Shown here: in pieces, positions 46,498 to 56,028 of the stretch
Layout of the letters: every line of letters begins with the position of its first letter
Position numbering within the stretch: position 1 is the first letter of the stretch
Source: Pseudomonas migulae NBRC 103157
GTDB lineage: Bacteria > Pseudomonadota > Gammaproteobacteria > Pseudomonadales > Pseudomonadaceae
Direction: 5' to 3'
Length of the DNA: 64,000 nt
Assembly (NCBI RefSeq): GCF_002091715.1
Contig: NZ_BDAG01000011.1
Span: forward strand, 62,001-126,000
Made by a program: the position numbers and the translations under genes
The notes under the pieces: generated by a model
Database searches by the model: none
What the model was told of the DNA's origin: nothing
Seen by the model: only the letters and a program-made list of their open reading frames with translations

Positions 46498-47103
46498 ATG
46501 CGTGTGTGGTTTTTGAGTGCTGGCCTGGCCTTGATGTGCATGGCCCAGAACGCAGCGGCGGGTACAGTCCTGATCGTTGGCGATAGTATCAGCGCTGGTT
46601 TCGGACTGGATACCCGCGTTGGGTGGGTCTCGTTGCTCGAGCAACGGCTCAAGCGCGAAGGTTTCGACGACAAGGTGGTCAACGCATCCATCAGCGGCGA
46701 CACCAGTGCCGGAGGCCAGGCGCGCCTGCCTGCGCTGCTTGCAGAGCATAAGCCGGAGCTGGTGATCCTCGAGCTGGGCGGCAACGACGGCCTGCGCGGA
46801 TTGCTCCCAACGCAATTGCAACAAAACCTTGCAGCGATGATCGACAGCTCCCGCGCCAGTGGGGCCAAGGTGCTTCTGCTCGGCATGCAACTGCCACCCA
46901 ACTACGGCGCGCGCTACACCAAGGCGTTCGCCGAGGTGTACAGCAACGTCGCCGCCGAGAAAAAAATCCCGCTGGTGCCGTTTTTTCTCGATGGCGTGGG
47001 CGGTCACCCGGACCTGATGCAGGCCGACGGCTTGCACCCCGCTGCGGGGGCTCAGGACAAGTTGCTGGAAAATGTCTGGCCGACACTGAAACCGCTGCTT
47101 TGA
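46498..47103 (+). CDS. tesA: Arylesterase / acyl-CoA thioesterase I (TesA, SGNH hydrolase)
   Basis: The 201-residue periplasmic protein has a signal peptide (MRVWFLSAGLALMCMAQNAAA), the GDSLS-type block VGDSISAGFGLD with the nucleophile Ser, LELGGNDGLRG (Asn) and the DGLHPAAGAQ block with catalytic Asp/His. It hydrolyses thioesters and aryl esters. Its ATG lies 10 bp from the divergent ATPase gene, so each promoter must lie inside the other gene. Confidence 0.93.
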   Translation: MRVWFLSAGLALMCMAQNAAAGTVLIVGDSISAGFGLDTRVGWVSLLEQRLKREGFDDKVVNASISGDTSAGGQARLPALLAEHKPELVILELGGNDGLRGLLPTQLQQNLAAMIDSSRASGAKVLLLGMQLPPNYGARYTKAFAEVYSNVAAEKKIPLVPFFLDGVGGHPDLMQADGLHPAAGAQDKLLENVWPTLKPLL

Positions 47104-47159
47104 CGCTTTTCTAGCGGCGGCGTTTCGGCTAAGGTGGCGCCCCCGATTTGGAGCCCCCG

Positions 47160-47453
47160 ATGCCGCGTCCCGCCTGGTCACTTTTTGCCTACCAACTGAT
47201 CGAGCCTGACGAACAGCTGGATCTGTTCGCCTGCCAGGAAGTGCGGGTGCATCTGGTGACCCGTCAGCTGGAACTCGGTGGCTCGGCCGATCGAACCCTG
47301 TGCGGCAGCCTGCTTCCGGCGCAGCCGCGCTGGTCGAGCGTCGACCGTCGGGTTTTCCAGGACCAGCGCCTGTGCTCGCTGTGCCGGGCGATCCTGGAAT
47401 CGCAGAAACGCGGCACTTCGCCGATCTGGCCAGAGCTGCGCTTCGAGCTTTGA
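47160..47453 (+). CDS. Small conserved protein with a C-terminal CxxC
   Basis: The 97-residue protein starts MPRPAWSLFAYQLIEPDEQLDLFACQEVRV and ends near CSLCRAILESQKRG. The CxxC might bind a metal, but I do not recognise the family. It sits between tesA and the L,D-transpeptidase gene. Confidence 0.7.
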   Translation: MPRPAWSLFAYQLIEPDEQLDLFACQEVRVHLVTRQLELGGSADRTLCGSLLPAQPRWSSVDRRVFQDQRLCSLCRAILESQKRGTSPIWPELRFEL

Positions 47454-47550
47454 TGCAATAAAGATAGCGTGCTATCGGCCAACTCCCCGAATTTACGGAC
47501 GTCGGTGTACAATCTCGTTTTTACCCCTGACCCTGCGAAGGATTTTCCGG

Positions 47551-48522
47551 ATGTTGCCGCGTTTTCCTGCCGTCACCCGCTGCCTGTCTCTTGCCGCCCT
47601 TTGTGTGGCAGGCCCCGTAGCAGCATTGGAGTTGCCCCTGCCACCGCCCGGTGAAGACATCGTCGGCCAGGTTCAGGTCATCAAGGCCAAGTACGAAGAC
47701 ACCTTCGCCGACCTTGGCACCACTTACGACCTGGGTTACTCGGAAATGGTCGCGGCCAACCCTGGCGTCGATGCATGGCTGCCGGGCGCCGGTACCGAAA
47801 TCGTGCTGCCGACGCGCTTCATCCTGCCACCAGGACCCCGTGAAGGTATCGTCATCAACCTGGCCGAATACCGTCTCTACTACTATCCGAAAGGCCGGAA
47901 TGTGGTTTACACCTTCCCGCTCGGCATCGGTCGCGAGGGTTGGGGTTCACCGATCGCTCACACCACCATCACGGCCAAGACGCCGAACCCGACCTGGACG
48001 CCTCCAGCCTCGATCAAGGCCGAGCACCTTGCAGACGGTGATCCGTTGCCAAACGTGGTGCCGGCCGGCCCGGACAACCCGCTGGGGCCGTTTAAATTCA
48101 CCCTGGGCACACCGGGTTACCTGATCCACGGTTCGAACAAGAAGTTCGGCATCGGCATGCGCACCAGCCACGGTTGCTTCCGCATGTTCAACAACAACGT
48201 GCTGGAAATGGCGAGCATGGTGCCGGTAGGCACGTCGGTGCGCATTATCAGTGACCCGTACAAGTTCGGTGTCAGTGGCGGCAAGGTGTACCTGGAAGCG
48301 CATACGCCGCTGGACGACAAGGGCAATCCTTCTGTGGTCGACAAACACACCGCGGTGATCAATGCGATGCTCAAGCGTGAGGACATCACCAACAACCTGC
48401 GCATGAACTGGGATGTGGTCCGCGACGTGGTTGCCGCCGAAGATGGTCTGCCGGTGGAAATCGGAGTGCCGAATTCCTCGGCGCCAATGGTGACGAGTAC
48501 GCCGATCGACCCGTTGCAGTAA
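47551..48522 (+). CDS. L,D-transpeptidase (YkuD domain) with LysM-like N-domain
   Basis: The 323-residue exported protein has a signal peptide (about 1-25), a LysM-like region (TFADLGTTYDLGYSEMVAANPGVDAWLPG, about 48-80) and a YkuD domain with HGSNKKFGIGMRTSHGCFRMFN, where the Cys is the nucleophile. Such enzymes make 3-3 peptidoglycan cross-links or attach Braun-type lipoproteins to it. The likely partner, oprI, lies convergently just downstream. Confidence 0.9.
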   Translation: MLPRFPAVTRCLSLAALCVAGPVAALELPLPPPGEDIVGQVQVIKAKYEDTFADLGTTYDLGYSEMVAANPGVDAWLPGAGTEIVLPTRFILPPGPREGIVINLAEYRLYYYPKGRNVVYTFPLGIGREGWGSPIAHTTITAKTPNPTWTPPASIKAEHLADGDPLPNVVPAGPDNPLGPFKFTLGTPGYLIHGSNKKFGIGMRTSHGCFRMFNNNVLEMASMVPVGTSVRIISDPYKFGVSGGKVYLEAHTPLDDKGNPSVVDKHTAVINAMLKREDITNNLRMNWDVVRDVVAAEDGLPVEIGVPNSSAPMVTSTPIDPLQ

Positions 48523-48533
48523 TGCTTGAAAGG

Positions 48534-48570
48534 AACCCGCCGATGCTGACCGCGTCGGCGGGTTTTTTAT
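48534..48570 (+). terminator. Terminator of the L,D-transpeptidase gene
   Basis: The stem ACCCGCCGA / TCGGCGGGT is followed by six T. Confidence 0.9.
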
Positions 48571-48591
48571 TGCCTGGACAAAACCCCGGGC

Positions 48592-48624
48592 AATAAAAAA
48601 GCCGACCCAAAAAATGGGTCGGCT
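48592..48624 (-). terminator. Terminator of oprI
   Basis: On the minus strand GCCGACCCA / TGGGTCGGC is followed by a T run. It is a strong terminator, fitting a very highly expressed gene. Confidence 0.93.
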
Positions 48625-48646
48625 TGATAACAATCCCGAGGGATTA

Positions 48647-48898
48647 TTACTTGCGGCTAGCTTTGTCCAGCATGCGCAGAGCACGCTCGTTAGCTTCGTC
48701 AGCAGTCTGTTGTGCTTTTTGAGCAGCAGCCAGAGCTTCATCAGCTTTACGGTAAGCTTCGTCTGCACGAGCCTGGGAGCGAGCAGCTGCGTCTTCAGTA
48801 GCGGTCAGACGTGCTTCGGTTTCTTTCGATACGCTGCTGCAACCGGTAGCCAGAACTGCGGCCAGAGCCAGAGCAGAGAATTTCAGAACGTTGTTCAT
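48647..48898 (-). CDS. oprI: Outer-membrane lipoprotein OprI (Lpp/Braun type)
   Basis: The 83-residue lipoprotein has a signal peptide with lipobox LATGCSS (acylated Cys at about 20) and a helical coiled-coil of alanine-rich heptads ([25 protein letters not shown]). The C-terminal Lys of MLDKASRK is probably linked to peptidoglycan. This is one of the most abundant proteins of the cell. The ATG at 48898 matches the known length; an in-frame ATG at 48913 adds five residues. Confidence 0.97.
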   Translation of the reverse strand: MNNVLKFSALALAAVLATGCSSVSKETEARLTATEDAAARSQARADEAYRKADEALAAAQKAQQTADEANERALRMLDKASRK

Positions 48899-49542
48899 CG
48901 TGTTCCCCTTCAAGGACTTTCTATTAAGTTAGCTGTCTCCTCAGAGTGAGGAAATAGCCGGCGTACATACTACCCATTACTTGTCGTAAGTAAACTGACG
49001 TAAAGCAAGAAGCCAAAAAAATTGTAGGCGTTGATTCTTTTTCGAGCAACTTTTACTTGCAATTGATTAAAAAATATCCAGCTGCAAGGCCCGCACTGAG
49101 CGAGTTGGCACGAAAAAGTTCCCGGCGGCCGCGAGTGTTTTCGCGGTCTTGGCTAAAGTCTGTCTACATGGATTCGTCTACACTTTTGTTCGGGATTTGC
49201 GGCGCACCTCTCATATCTTTCTCCTAGTTGAGGTGACTTAAAAGAAGGGCGCTCGTCTTAAGTCTCAACATCCGGCAATGTTCAGGCGATCGACCTCCCG
49301 GGATCTTCGGTCGAGCCGCCCCTGCGTAACCCCGGAACAGCACCTGCCCAACCTTGCATGATGACGAGCGTACCTTGAGCATTTTCTGCCAATGGTGCCT
49401 ACTATTTGATACGTGCTCGGTTGCGCGAGATCGGTGCAGTTCTTCTCGGTGTCCATTCAGGCACGGGTTGGCGTAGATGTTCCTTCGCCGGAAAAACATC
49501 GGTAAGGTAGGGGTCAGAATCAAAGACCCGCGAGGAGTAGTG
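48899..49542. other. 644-bp gap between oprI and the acetyltransferase gene
   Basis: No convincing gene is present. It must carry the oprI promoter (minus strand, near 48940-48990), but no clear -35/-10 pair stands out. Small inverted repeats are visible at 49129-49146 (CCGCGA/TCGCGG) and 49235-49264 (GACTTAA/TTAAGTC). I see no known RNA family. Confidence 0.5.
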
Positions 49543-49830
49543 ATGAGTGAGGCGTTGTCCATCCACCATGACCAGGCTGGTCATCAGTTCGAGACCAATG
49601 TGGACGGTCATCGTGCCTACCTGACCTATATGGATCTGGGGAAACAGACCCTGGATATCTATCGCACGTTTGTGCCCAATGCCTTGCGTGGTCGCGGCAT
49701 CGCGGCAGCCCTGACCGAGCAGGCGCTGCAGTACGCCGAGGAAATGGGCTACACCGTCATTCCTTCGTGTTCCTACGTGGAGCGCTACATGGAGCGTCAC
49801 CAGCGGCATGCGGCCAAGCTGAGCCAGTAA
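49543..49830 (+). CDS. GNAT-like N-acetyltransferase (YidJ/PF14542 type)
   Basis: The 95-residue protein starts MSEALSIHHDQAG and has YLTYMDLGKQTLDIYRTFVPNALRGRGIAAALTEQALQYAEEMG, the short acetyl-CoA-binding GNAT pattern (RGRGIA), ending YVERYMERH. This branch is single-domain with substrate unknown. The start at 49543 has GAGGAG 6 nt upstream. A shared terminator follows. Confidence 0.88.
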   Translation: MSEALSIHHDQAGHQFETNVDGHRAYLTYMDLGKQTLDIYRTFVPNALRGRGIAAALTEQALQYAEEMGYTVIPSCSYVERYMERHQRHAAKLSQ

Positions 49831-49841
49831 AACGAACACAT

Positions 49842-49874
49842 AAAAAAACGCCGGGTTTAGCCCGGCGTTTTTTT
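49842..49874. terminator. Bidirectional terminator
   Basis: The stem AACGCCGGG / CCCGGCGTT with runs of A before and T after could end both the acetyltransferase and DAHP synthase transcripts. Confidence 0.93.
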
Positions 49875-49890
49875 GTGCGCTGAAAAGTGA

Positions 49891-50967
49891 TCAGGTGCGA
49901 GCGCGTTTCGGCAGCACGTCCTTGAGCTTGGCATGCATGCTGCGCAAGGTATTTTCTGTAGCGGACCAGTCGATGCAGGCATCGGTGATCGACACGCCGT
50001 ATTGCAGGTCGGCGAGGTCTTTCGGGATGGCCTGGCAGCCCCAGTTCAGGTGACTTTCGACCATCAGGCCGATGATCGACTGGTTGCCTTCGAGGATCTG
50101 GTTGGCGACGTTCTCCATCACCAGCGGTTGCAGTGCCGGGTCCTTGTTGGAGTTGGCGTGGCTGCAATCGACCATGATGTTCGGCTTGATCTTCGCTTTG
50201 TTCAGCGCTTGCTCGCACAGTGCGACGCTGACCGAATCGTAGTTCGGTTTGCCGTTACCGCCGCGCAGCACCACGTGACCATAGGCATTGCCCTTGGTGG
50301 TGACGATCGACACGCCGCCTTCCTGGTTGATCCCCAGGAAACGATGCGGGCTGGAAACCGATTGCAGGGCGTTGATAGCCACGGTCAGGCCGCCGTCGGT
50401 GCCGTTCTTGAAGCCGACGGCCGAAGACAGGCCGGAGGCCATTTCACGGTGAGTCTGGGATTCAGTGGTGCGCGCGCCGATGGCCGACCAGCTGATCAGG
50501 TCCTGCAGGTACTGCGGGGAGATCGGGTCGAGGGCTTCGGTCGCGGTTGGCAGGCCCATCTCGGCCAGGTCCAGCAACAGCTGACGACCGATGTGCAGAC
50601 CGTCCTGAATCTTGAAGGAGTCGTCCAGGTACGGGTCGTTGATCAAGCCTTTCCAGCCGACGGTGGTGCGTGGCTTCTCGAAATACACGCGCATGACCAG
50701 ATACAAGGTATCGGACACTTCCGCGGCCAGCACCTTCAGGCGCTCGGCGTATTCGTGGGCAGCCTTGATGTCGTGGATCGAGCACGGCCCGATGACGACA
50801 AACAGGCGATGGTCGGTGCCATCCAGGATGTTGCGAATGACTTCGCGACCCTTGGTGACGGTGCGCAGGGCAGCGTCGCTCAGAGGGATATCACGCTTGA
50901 GCTGATCGGGAGTGATCAGCGTCTCGTTGGAGGCGACGTTTAGGTCGTTGATCGGTAAATCAGCCAT
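49891..50967 (-). CDS. aroF: 3-deoxy-7-phosphoheptulonate (DAHP) synthase, class I
   Basis: The 358-residue enzyme has FVVIGPCSIHD, MRVYFEKPRTTVGWKGLINDP, WSAIGARTTESQ, MVDCSHANSNKD and the C-terminal YGVSITDACIDW. It condenses PEP and erythrose-4-phosphate to open the shikimate pathway. It is the Ialpha type, normally feedback-inhibited by an aromatic amino acid, but which one cannot be told from the sequence, so the symbol is a best match. Confidence 0.93.
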   Translation of the reverse strand: MADLPINDLNVASNETLITPDQLKRDIPLSDAALRTVTKGREVIRNILDGTDHRLFVVIGPCSIHDIKAAHEYAERLKVLAAEVSDTLYLVMRVYFEKPRTTVGWKGLINDPYLDDSFKIQDGLHIGRQLLLDLAEMGLPTATEALDPISPQYLQDLISWSAIGARTTESQTHREMASGLSSAVGFKNGTDGGLTVAINALQSVSSPHRFLGINQEGGVSIVTTKGNAYGHVVLRGGNGKPNYDSVSVALCEQALNKAKIKPNIMVDCSHANSNKDPALQPLVMENVANQILEGNQSIIGLMVESHLNWGCQAIPKDLADLQYGVSITDACIDWSATENTLRSMHAKLKDVLPKRART

Positions 50968-51129
50968 CGTTTACTCGTCAGGTCACGGGTGCCGGCCGCC
51001 AGCGAACCCGCGCGGCGGAGCACAGCAAATTAAGCGCGTCGGGGAGCGGAACCTTAGCGCGTTACACCGTGGCTCGACAATGGGCAGACAGCGGTTTTAG
51101 GGGCATTCGCAACGAATTGATAACGTCCC

Positions 51130-51606
51130 TTAATCCATCACCGCCTGTGCAAATGCCCTGCGAACCGTGTCGTGAGAGAACTCGTCGGCGTGTTGCTGGA
51201 CCCATTCGAGGGCCAGCGCCTGGGTTTCCTGCAGGTCGTCGTGGGCGTCATGCTGGCGACAATAACGTTCGATCTGGCACACCTGTTCGCCCATCCGGGC
51301 ACTGAACATCATCTGCTCGTCGACAAAGGCAATGCCCACCAGATAACCGTGTTTGCGTCGCAGGCACCAGGCTACATAGCCCAGAAAACGCAAGTCGGGG
51401 TTCAAGGTCGGTATGCGAACCTCCAGCGCCGTACCGTGGCGCCAGGCGCGGTGGTAATTGCAAGCCATGCCCCCGACGCTGATAGTGTGCAGCTGTTGTC
51501 GTGAAATACACTCAGGTTTCAACAACGTTAATTCGACGGGTACATCGTCAGGATGAGGAATAAAACGTCCCATGAGCACGGACTCCATGTGTCGGCCATC
51601 TGACAT
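51130..51606 (-). CDS. PilZ-domain protein
   Basis: The 158-residue cytosolic protein has RFIPHPDDVPVELTL and SVGGMACNYHRAWRHGTALEVRIPTLNP, resembling the PilZ beta-barrel. A strict c-di-GMP pair (RxxxR, D/NxSxxG) is not complete, so nucleotide binding is uncertain. The ATG at 51606 has GGGGGA upstream and precedes the shared MGRF block. Its 5' end overlaps the start of the thioredoxin-like gene by 35 nt. Confidence 0.8.
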   Translation of the reverse strand: MSDGRHMESVLMGRFIPHPDDVPVELTLLKPECISRQQLHTISVGGMACNYHRAWRHGTALEVRIPTLNPDLRFLGYVAWCLRRKHGYLVGIAFVDEQMMFSARMGEQVCQIERYCRQHDAHDDLQETQALALEWVQQHADEFSHDTVRRAFAQAVMD

Positions 51607-51958
51607 TGTTTCCCCCAGTATAGTGGTCGAATCGGAACTGACCGATTTCGACGCCGACCAACGGTTGCTGGCGATGAGCGGGGTGTCGCTGGTCATATTC
51701 ACCAGCGTCGGCTGCGCCAGCTGCCGTTTTGCCCGTGAGCAATTGCCAAGGCTCGATCTGCATGTCGACCGCTTGTGCTGGATCGATGCCGGGGACAATG
51801 GCGGGGTGGTCGAGCGTTATCAGGTCTTTCATTTGCCGGCGCTGTTTGTGGTGCGCGACGGTGAGTTTTTCGGAGCGCTAAAATCGCGCCTGACCAGCAA
51901 CGAGCTCAATGCGGCCGTGACTCAGGCGTTGACCAGAACAGCAGAGGAGTTGCCATGA
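51572..51958 (+). CDS. Thioredoxin-like protein
   Basis: The 128-residue protein has a thioredoxin fold with CASC active-site cysteines (FTSVGCASCRFAREQLP, about 46-62) and the cis-Pro in HLPALFVVRDGEF. There is no signal peptide, so it is cytosolic. It overlaps the next gene as ATGA. The ATG at 51572 lies inside the divergent PilZ gene; a later start is possible. Confidence 0.85.
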   Translation: MSTDSMCRPSDIVSPSIVVESELTDFDADQRLLAMSGVSLVIFTSVGCASCRFAREQLPRLDLHVDRLCWIDAGDNGGVVERYQVFHLPALFVVRDGEFFGALKSRLTSNELNAAVTQALTRTAEELP

Positions 51959-52911
51959 CGGGTGCAGTTGCCAAACCGACCATTGGTATTATCGGGACCG
52001 GTGCGATCGGTGGTTTCTATGGGTTGATGCTGGCGCGTGCCGGTTTCGACGTGCATTTTCTGTTGCGCAGCGAATTTTCGGTGGTGGCCGAACGCGGGTT
52101 GCAACTCGACAGTGCGGTGCACGGTGCGCTGGCGCTGAATCCGGTACAGGCCTATTCATCGGCCGAAGACATGCCGCTCTGCGACTGGTTGCTGGTGGGC
52201 GCGAAGACCACCAGCAATGCCGGTCTGGCGCCGGCGATCATTCAAGCGGCGGCACCGAACGCCAAGGTGCTGTTGCTGCAAAACGGCCTGGACGTCGAGG
52301 ACAGTCTGCGAGCCTTGCTTCCGGATTCCCTGCACCTGCTCGGCGGGCTCTGCCTGATCTGCGTCCATCGCACCGGCCCCGGTGCGATCACTCATCAGGC
52401 CCTTGGTGCGGTGAACGTCGGTTACCACAGTGGCCCCGCCACCGATGAACAGGCGCGTATGGCAATTGTCGAGGAAGGCGCCGGGTTGTTCCGCAGCGCC
52501 GGCATCGACTCCCAGGCCATGCCGAACCTGCATCAGGCGCGCTGGCAGAAACTGGTCTGGAATATCCCTTACAACGGCCTGTCGGTTCTGCTCGGCGCGG
52601 GCACCACACCGTTGATGGCCGATGCCGACAGCCGGGAACTGATCAAGGCCTTGATGGCCGAAGTGGTTCAGGGTGCCAAGGCCTGCGGTCACGACATGCC
52701 GGCCGGTTACGCCGACTATCTGTTCATGATGACCGAAAAAATGCCGGACTACTGGCCGAGCATGTACCACGATTTTCTGCACAAGCGACCGCTGGAACTG
52801 GAGGCGATTTACGCCCGGCCACTGGCGGCAGCCAAGGCCGCCGGCTGCGAATTGCCACGAATCGAAGCGTTGTATCGCGGTTTGCGTTTTATCGATCGAC
52901 GCAACACCTGA
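51955..52911 (+). CDS. 2-dehydropantoate 2-reductase-like (PanE family)
   Basis: The 318-residue protein has an N-terminal NADP-binding GIIGTGAIGGFYGLMLARAG, QNGLDVEDSL and LVWNIPYNGLSVLLG, and the C-domain helical bundle (SMYHDFLHKRPLELEAIYARPL). The family reduces ketopantoate to pantoate for CoA synthesis. It forms an operon with the thioredoxin-like gene (4-nt overlap). It may be a paralogue of a separate panE. Confidence 0.85.
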   Translation: MTGAVAKPTIGIIGTGAIGGFYGLMLARAGFDVHFLLRSEFSVVAERGLQLDSAVHGALALNPVQAYSSAEDMPLCDWLLVGAKTTSNAGLAPAIIQAAAPNAKVLLLQNGLDVEDSLRALLPDSLHLLGGLCLICVHRTGPGAITHQALGAVNVGYHSGPATDEQARMAIVEEGAGLFRSAGIDSQAMPNLHQARWQKLVWNIPYNGLSVLLGAGTTPLMADADSRELIKALMAEVVQGAKACGHDMPAGYADYLFMMTEKMPDYWPSMYHDFLHKRPLELEAIYARPLAAAKAAGCELPRIEALYRGLRFIDRRNT

Positions 52912-52936
52912 GTCGATCAACCCGAGGGGGAAGGGC

Positions 52937-53842
52937 ATGGCAAAGACGATTGACGACAAACTGGTGCTGGCGATTTCTTCGCGCGCGCTGTTCGACCTGA
53001 GCGAAAGCCACAAGGTTTACCTGTCGAGCGGCGTCGAGGCCTACCGGCAATATCAGATCGAACACGAAGACGAAATCCTCGAGCCCGGTGATGCCTTCCC
53101 GTTGGTGGAAAAACTCCTCAGCCTCAATACCCGCCTCGGCCGCGCCAGGGTCGAGGTGATCCTGGTGTCGCGCAACAGCGCCGACACCGGGCTGCGGGTG
53201 TTCAACTCGATTCACCATTACGGACTGGCGATCTCCCGTGCGGCGTTTGTCGGTGGGCGCAGTCCGTATCCGTATCTCAAAGCGTTTGGTTGCGACCTGT
53301 TTCTGTCGACCCACGCCGAAGACGTGCGCAGTGCACTGGATGCCGGTTTCGCGGCGGCGACCATTCTGTCGGGCGGGGCCAGCCGTGCTGCTAGCGATGA
53401 ATTGCGGATTGCCTTCGACGGTGACGCAGTGCTGTTTTCCGACGAGTCGGAGCGTGTTTATCAGTCGGGCGGCCTGGAAGCGTTTCAGGCCAGCGAACGC
53501 GAAAGTGCCCGCGAGCCACTGCGCGGCGGGCCGTTCAAAGGCTTTCTCGCGGCGCTCAATCTGTTGCAGCGCGAGTTCCCGGAGGACGCCTGTCCGATCC
53601 GCACCGCGTTGGTCACCGCCCGTTCGGCGCCCGCCCATGAGCGGGTGATCCGCACGTTGCGCGAGTGGGACATTCGCCTGGATGAGTCGTTGTTTCTCGG
53701 TGGCCTGACCAAGTCCGCCTTCCTCGAAGCCTTTGCCGCCGACGTGTTTTTCGACGATCAGGCCGGCCATTGCGAGTTGGCCCGCGAGGTGGTCGCTACC
53801 GGTCATGTGCCCCATGGCATAAGCAACGAGCAAAAGGTTTAA
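52937..53842 (+). CDS. 5'-nucleotidase, cytosolic NT5C1-like
   Basis: The 301-residue protein matches the bacterial relatives of cytosolic 5'-nucleotidase 1 (PF06189). The motifs LVLAISSRALFDLSESHKVY, VSRNSADTGLRVFNSIHHYGL and FDGDAVLFSDESERVY carry the HAD-type Asp residues. It would dephosphorylate nucleoside monophosphates. It follows panE by 25 nt. Confidence 0.85.
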   Translation: MAKTIDDKLVLAISSRALFDLSESHKVYLSSGVEAYRQYQIEHEDEILEPGDAFPLVEKLLSLNTRLGRARVEVILVSRNSADTGLRVFNSIHHYGLAISRAAFVGGRSPYPYLKAFGCDLFLSTHAEDVRSALDAGFAAATILSGGASRAASDELRIAFDGDAVLFSDESERVYQSGGLEAFQASERESAREPLRGGPFKGFLAALNLLQREFPEDACPIRTALVTARSAPAHERVIRTLREWDIRLDESLFLGGLTKSAFLEAFAADVFFDDQAGHCELAREVVATGHVPHGISNEQKV

Positions 53843-53936
53843 GCCCGCCGTTCAACGCGTTACGCGGGACGTCGTGTTCGCCAAGGCACTGCTAAGCTGA
53901 ATCAATCTCCGCCATGTTGGCACTCGAGGAGGTCAT

Positions 53937-54440
53937 ATGATTCGTTCGATGCTGTATGCCACTGACCTCGGTCTGTACGCACCGTTAGTGATGCAGCATG
54001 CCCTGGAGCTGGCTCGAACATTCGATGCTGACTTGTATGTGGTGCACGCGGTTGAGCCGATGGGGTTGTTTGCCGAATCGGTGCTTCAGAGTTACCTCGA
54101 TGAACAGGCGTTGAACGAGTTTCACAGTCAGGGCCTGAACACCGTTATTGCCAGTATCGAGCAGCGGGTGCTCGACAGTTTTCGTGAGGAGTTGGGGGAC
54201 GAGGGTGCGCACGATCTGGACCGGATTCAGGCGGTGCGGGTGCTTCAGGGCGATCCGTCGCAGGTGATTCTCGACCAGGCGCAGAAACTCTCCGTGGATT
54301 TGTTGATCGTAGGTAGTCATAGCCATGGTGCTGGCGCGGAAACGCCGTTGGGCAGGACCGCAGCGCGGGTGTTGCAGTTGGCTCGAGTTCCGGTCTATCT
54401 GGTGCCGCTGGTGGAGCGCCGTCGCAAGGGCGATCGCTAG
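53937..54440 (+). CDS. Universal stress protein UspA family
   Basis: The 167-residue protein has MIRSMLYATDLGLYAPLVMQHALELARTFDADLYVVHAVEP and the nucleotide-binding DLLIVGSHSHGAGAETPLGRTAARVLQLARVPVYLVP. It is a cytosolic stress protein that probably binds ATP. It is a single gene upstream of cysB. Confidence 0.92.
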   Translation: MIRSMLYATDLGLYAPLVMQHALELARTFDADLYVVHAVEPMGLFAESVLQSYLDEQALNEFHSQGLNTVIASIEQRVLDSFREELGDEGAHDLDRIQAVRVLQGDPSQVILDQAQKLSVDLLIVGSHSHGAGAETPLGRTAARVLQLARVPVYLVPLVERRRKGDR

Positions 54441-54555
54441 CACACGACTGGAACATGAATAGTGGCGTTTTGATGAAAAAGTTCTAGATTTATTCTTCAA
54501 ACCATTAATATAGTTATATACCGTCGCTGATGCCCGTGGCGTCTACCTGCTTTGA

Positions 54556-55539
<984 letters not shown>

Positions 55540-55543
55540 TTTT

Positions 55544-56026
55544 TTAGACCGCCTCGGTAACGGAAAACTGTTGCCGAGCGCCCGCCACCAGAATCTCCAC
55601 CTCGTCCCCTTCGAACTTGCCCAGCAAGCTTTTGCCCAGCGGTGAGCGAGGGGTGATGACGGTAATCATTTGTCCCACCAGATCGACCTTCAAACCCGCT
55701 GCATCGGGGGCCAGAAACAGCCATTGTTCACGACCCTTTTCGTCTTCCAGACCCAGCAGGGCGCCGACTTCGATGCCGCGCTGATCGTCGTAAGGCCGCA
55801 GCGCCAGGTTCTGGCACAGCGTCAGCGATTGCCTGATTTCCTCGACCCGTTTCGCCTGCCCGGCTGCCAGGTATGACGCCTCCAGCCCCAGTGTGTCGTA
55901 CTTGTTTTCGGCGATGTTTTCTTCGTGGGTCGCGGTTTCGTACGCGGTTTGCGCGGCACGTTCGGCGATGTCGAGGTCGACACGCAGCTTGTCGAGAATC
56001 AGTTGATGGACCGTCTGTTTATTCAT
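55544..56026 (-). CDS. GreA/GreB-type elongation-factor-like protein
   Basis: The 160-residue protein has a short coiled coil (LRVDLDIAERAAQTAYETATHEENIAENKYDTLGLEASYLAAGQAKRVEEI) and a C-terminal GreA/GreB domain (ITPRSPLGKSLLGKFEGDEVEI). It differs from the standard GreB at 42768, so it is an extra paralogue of unknown target. It starts 2 nt after the stop of the membrane gene upstream. Confidence 0.87.
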   Translation of the reverse strand: MNKQTVHQLILDKLRVDLDIAERAAQTAYETATHEENIAENKYDTLGLEASYLAAGQAKRVEEIRQSLTLCQNLALRPYDDQRGIEVGALLGLEDEKGREQWLFLAPDAAGLKVDLVGQMITVITPRSPLGKSLLGKFEGDEVEILVAGARQQFSVTEAV

Positions 56027-56028
56027 GG

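Noticed and set aside
49224..49562. 112-codon minus-strand frame in the oprI gap
   Set aside because: It has unlikely composition, no ribosome site and overlaps the acetyltransferase start.
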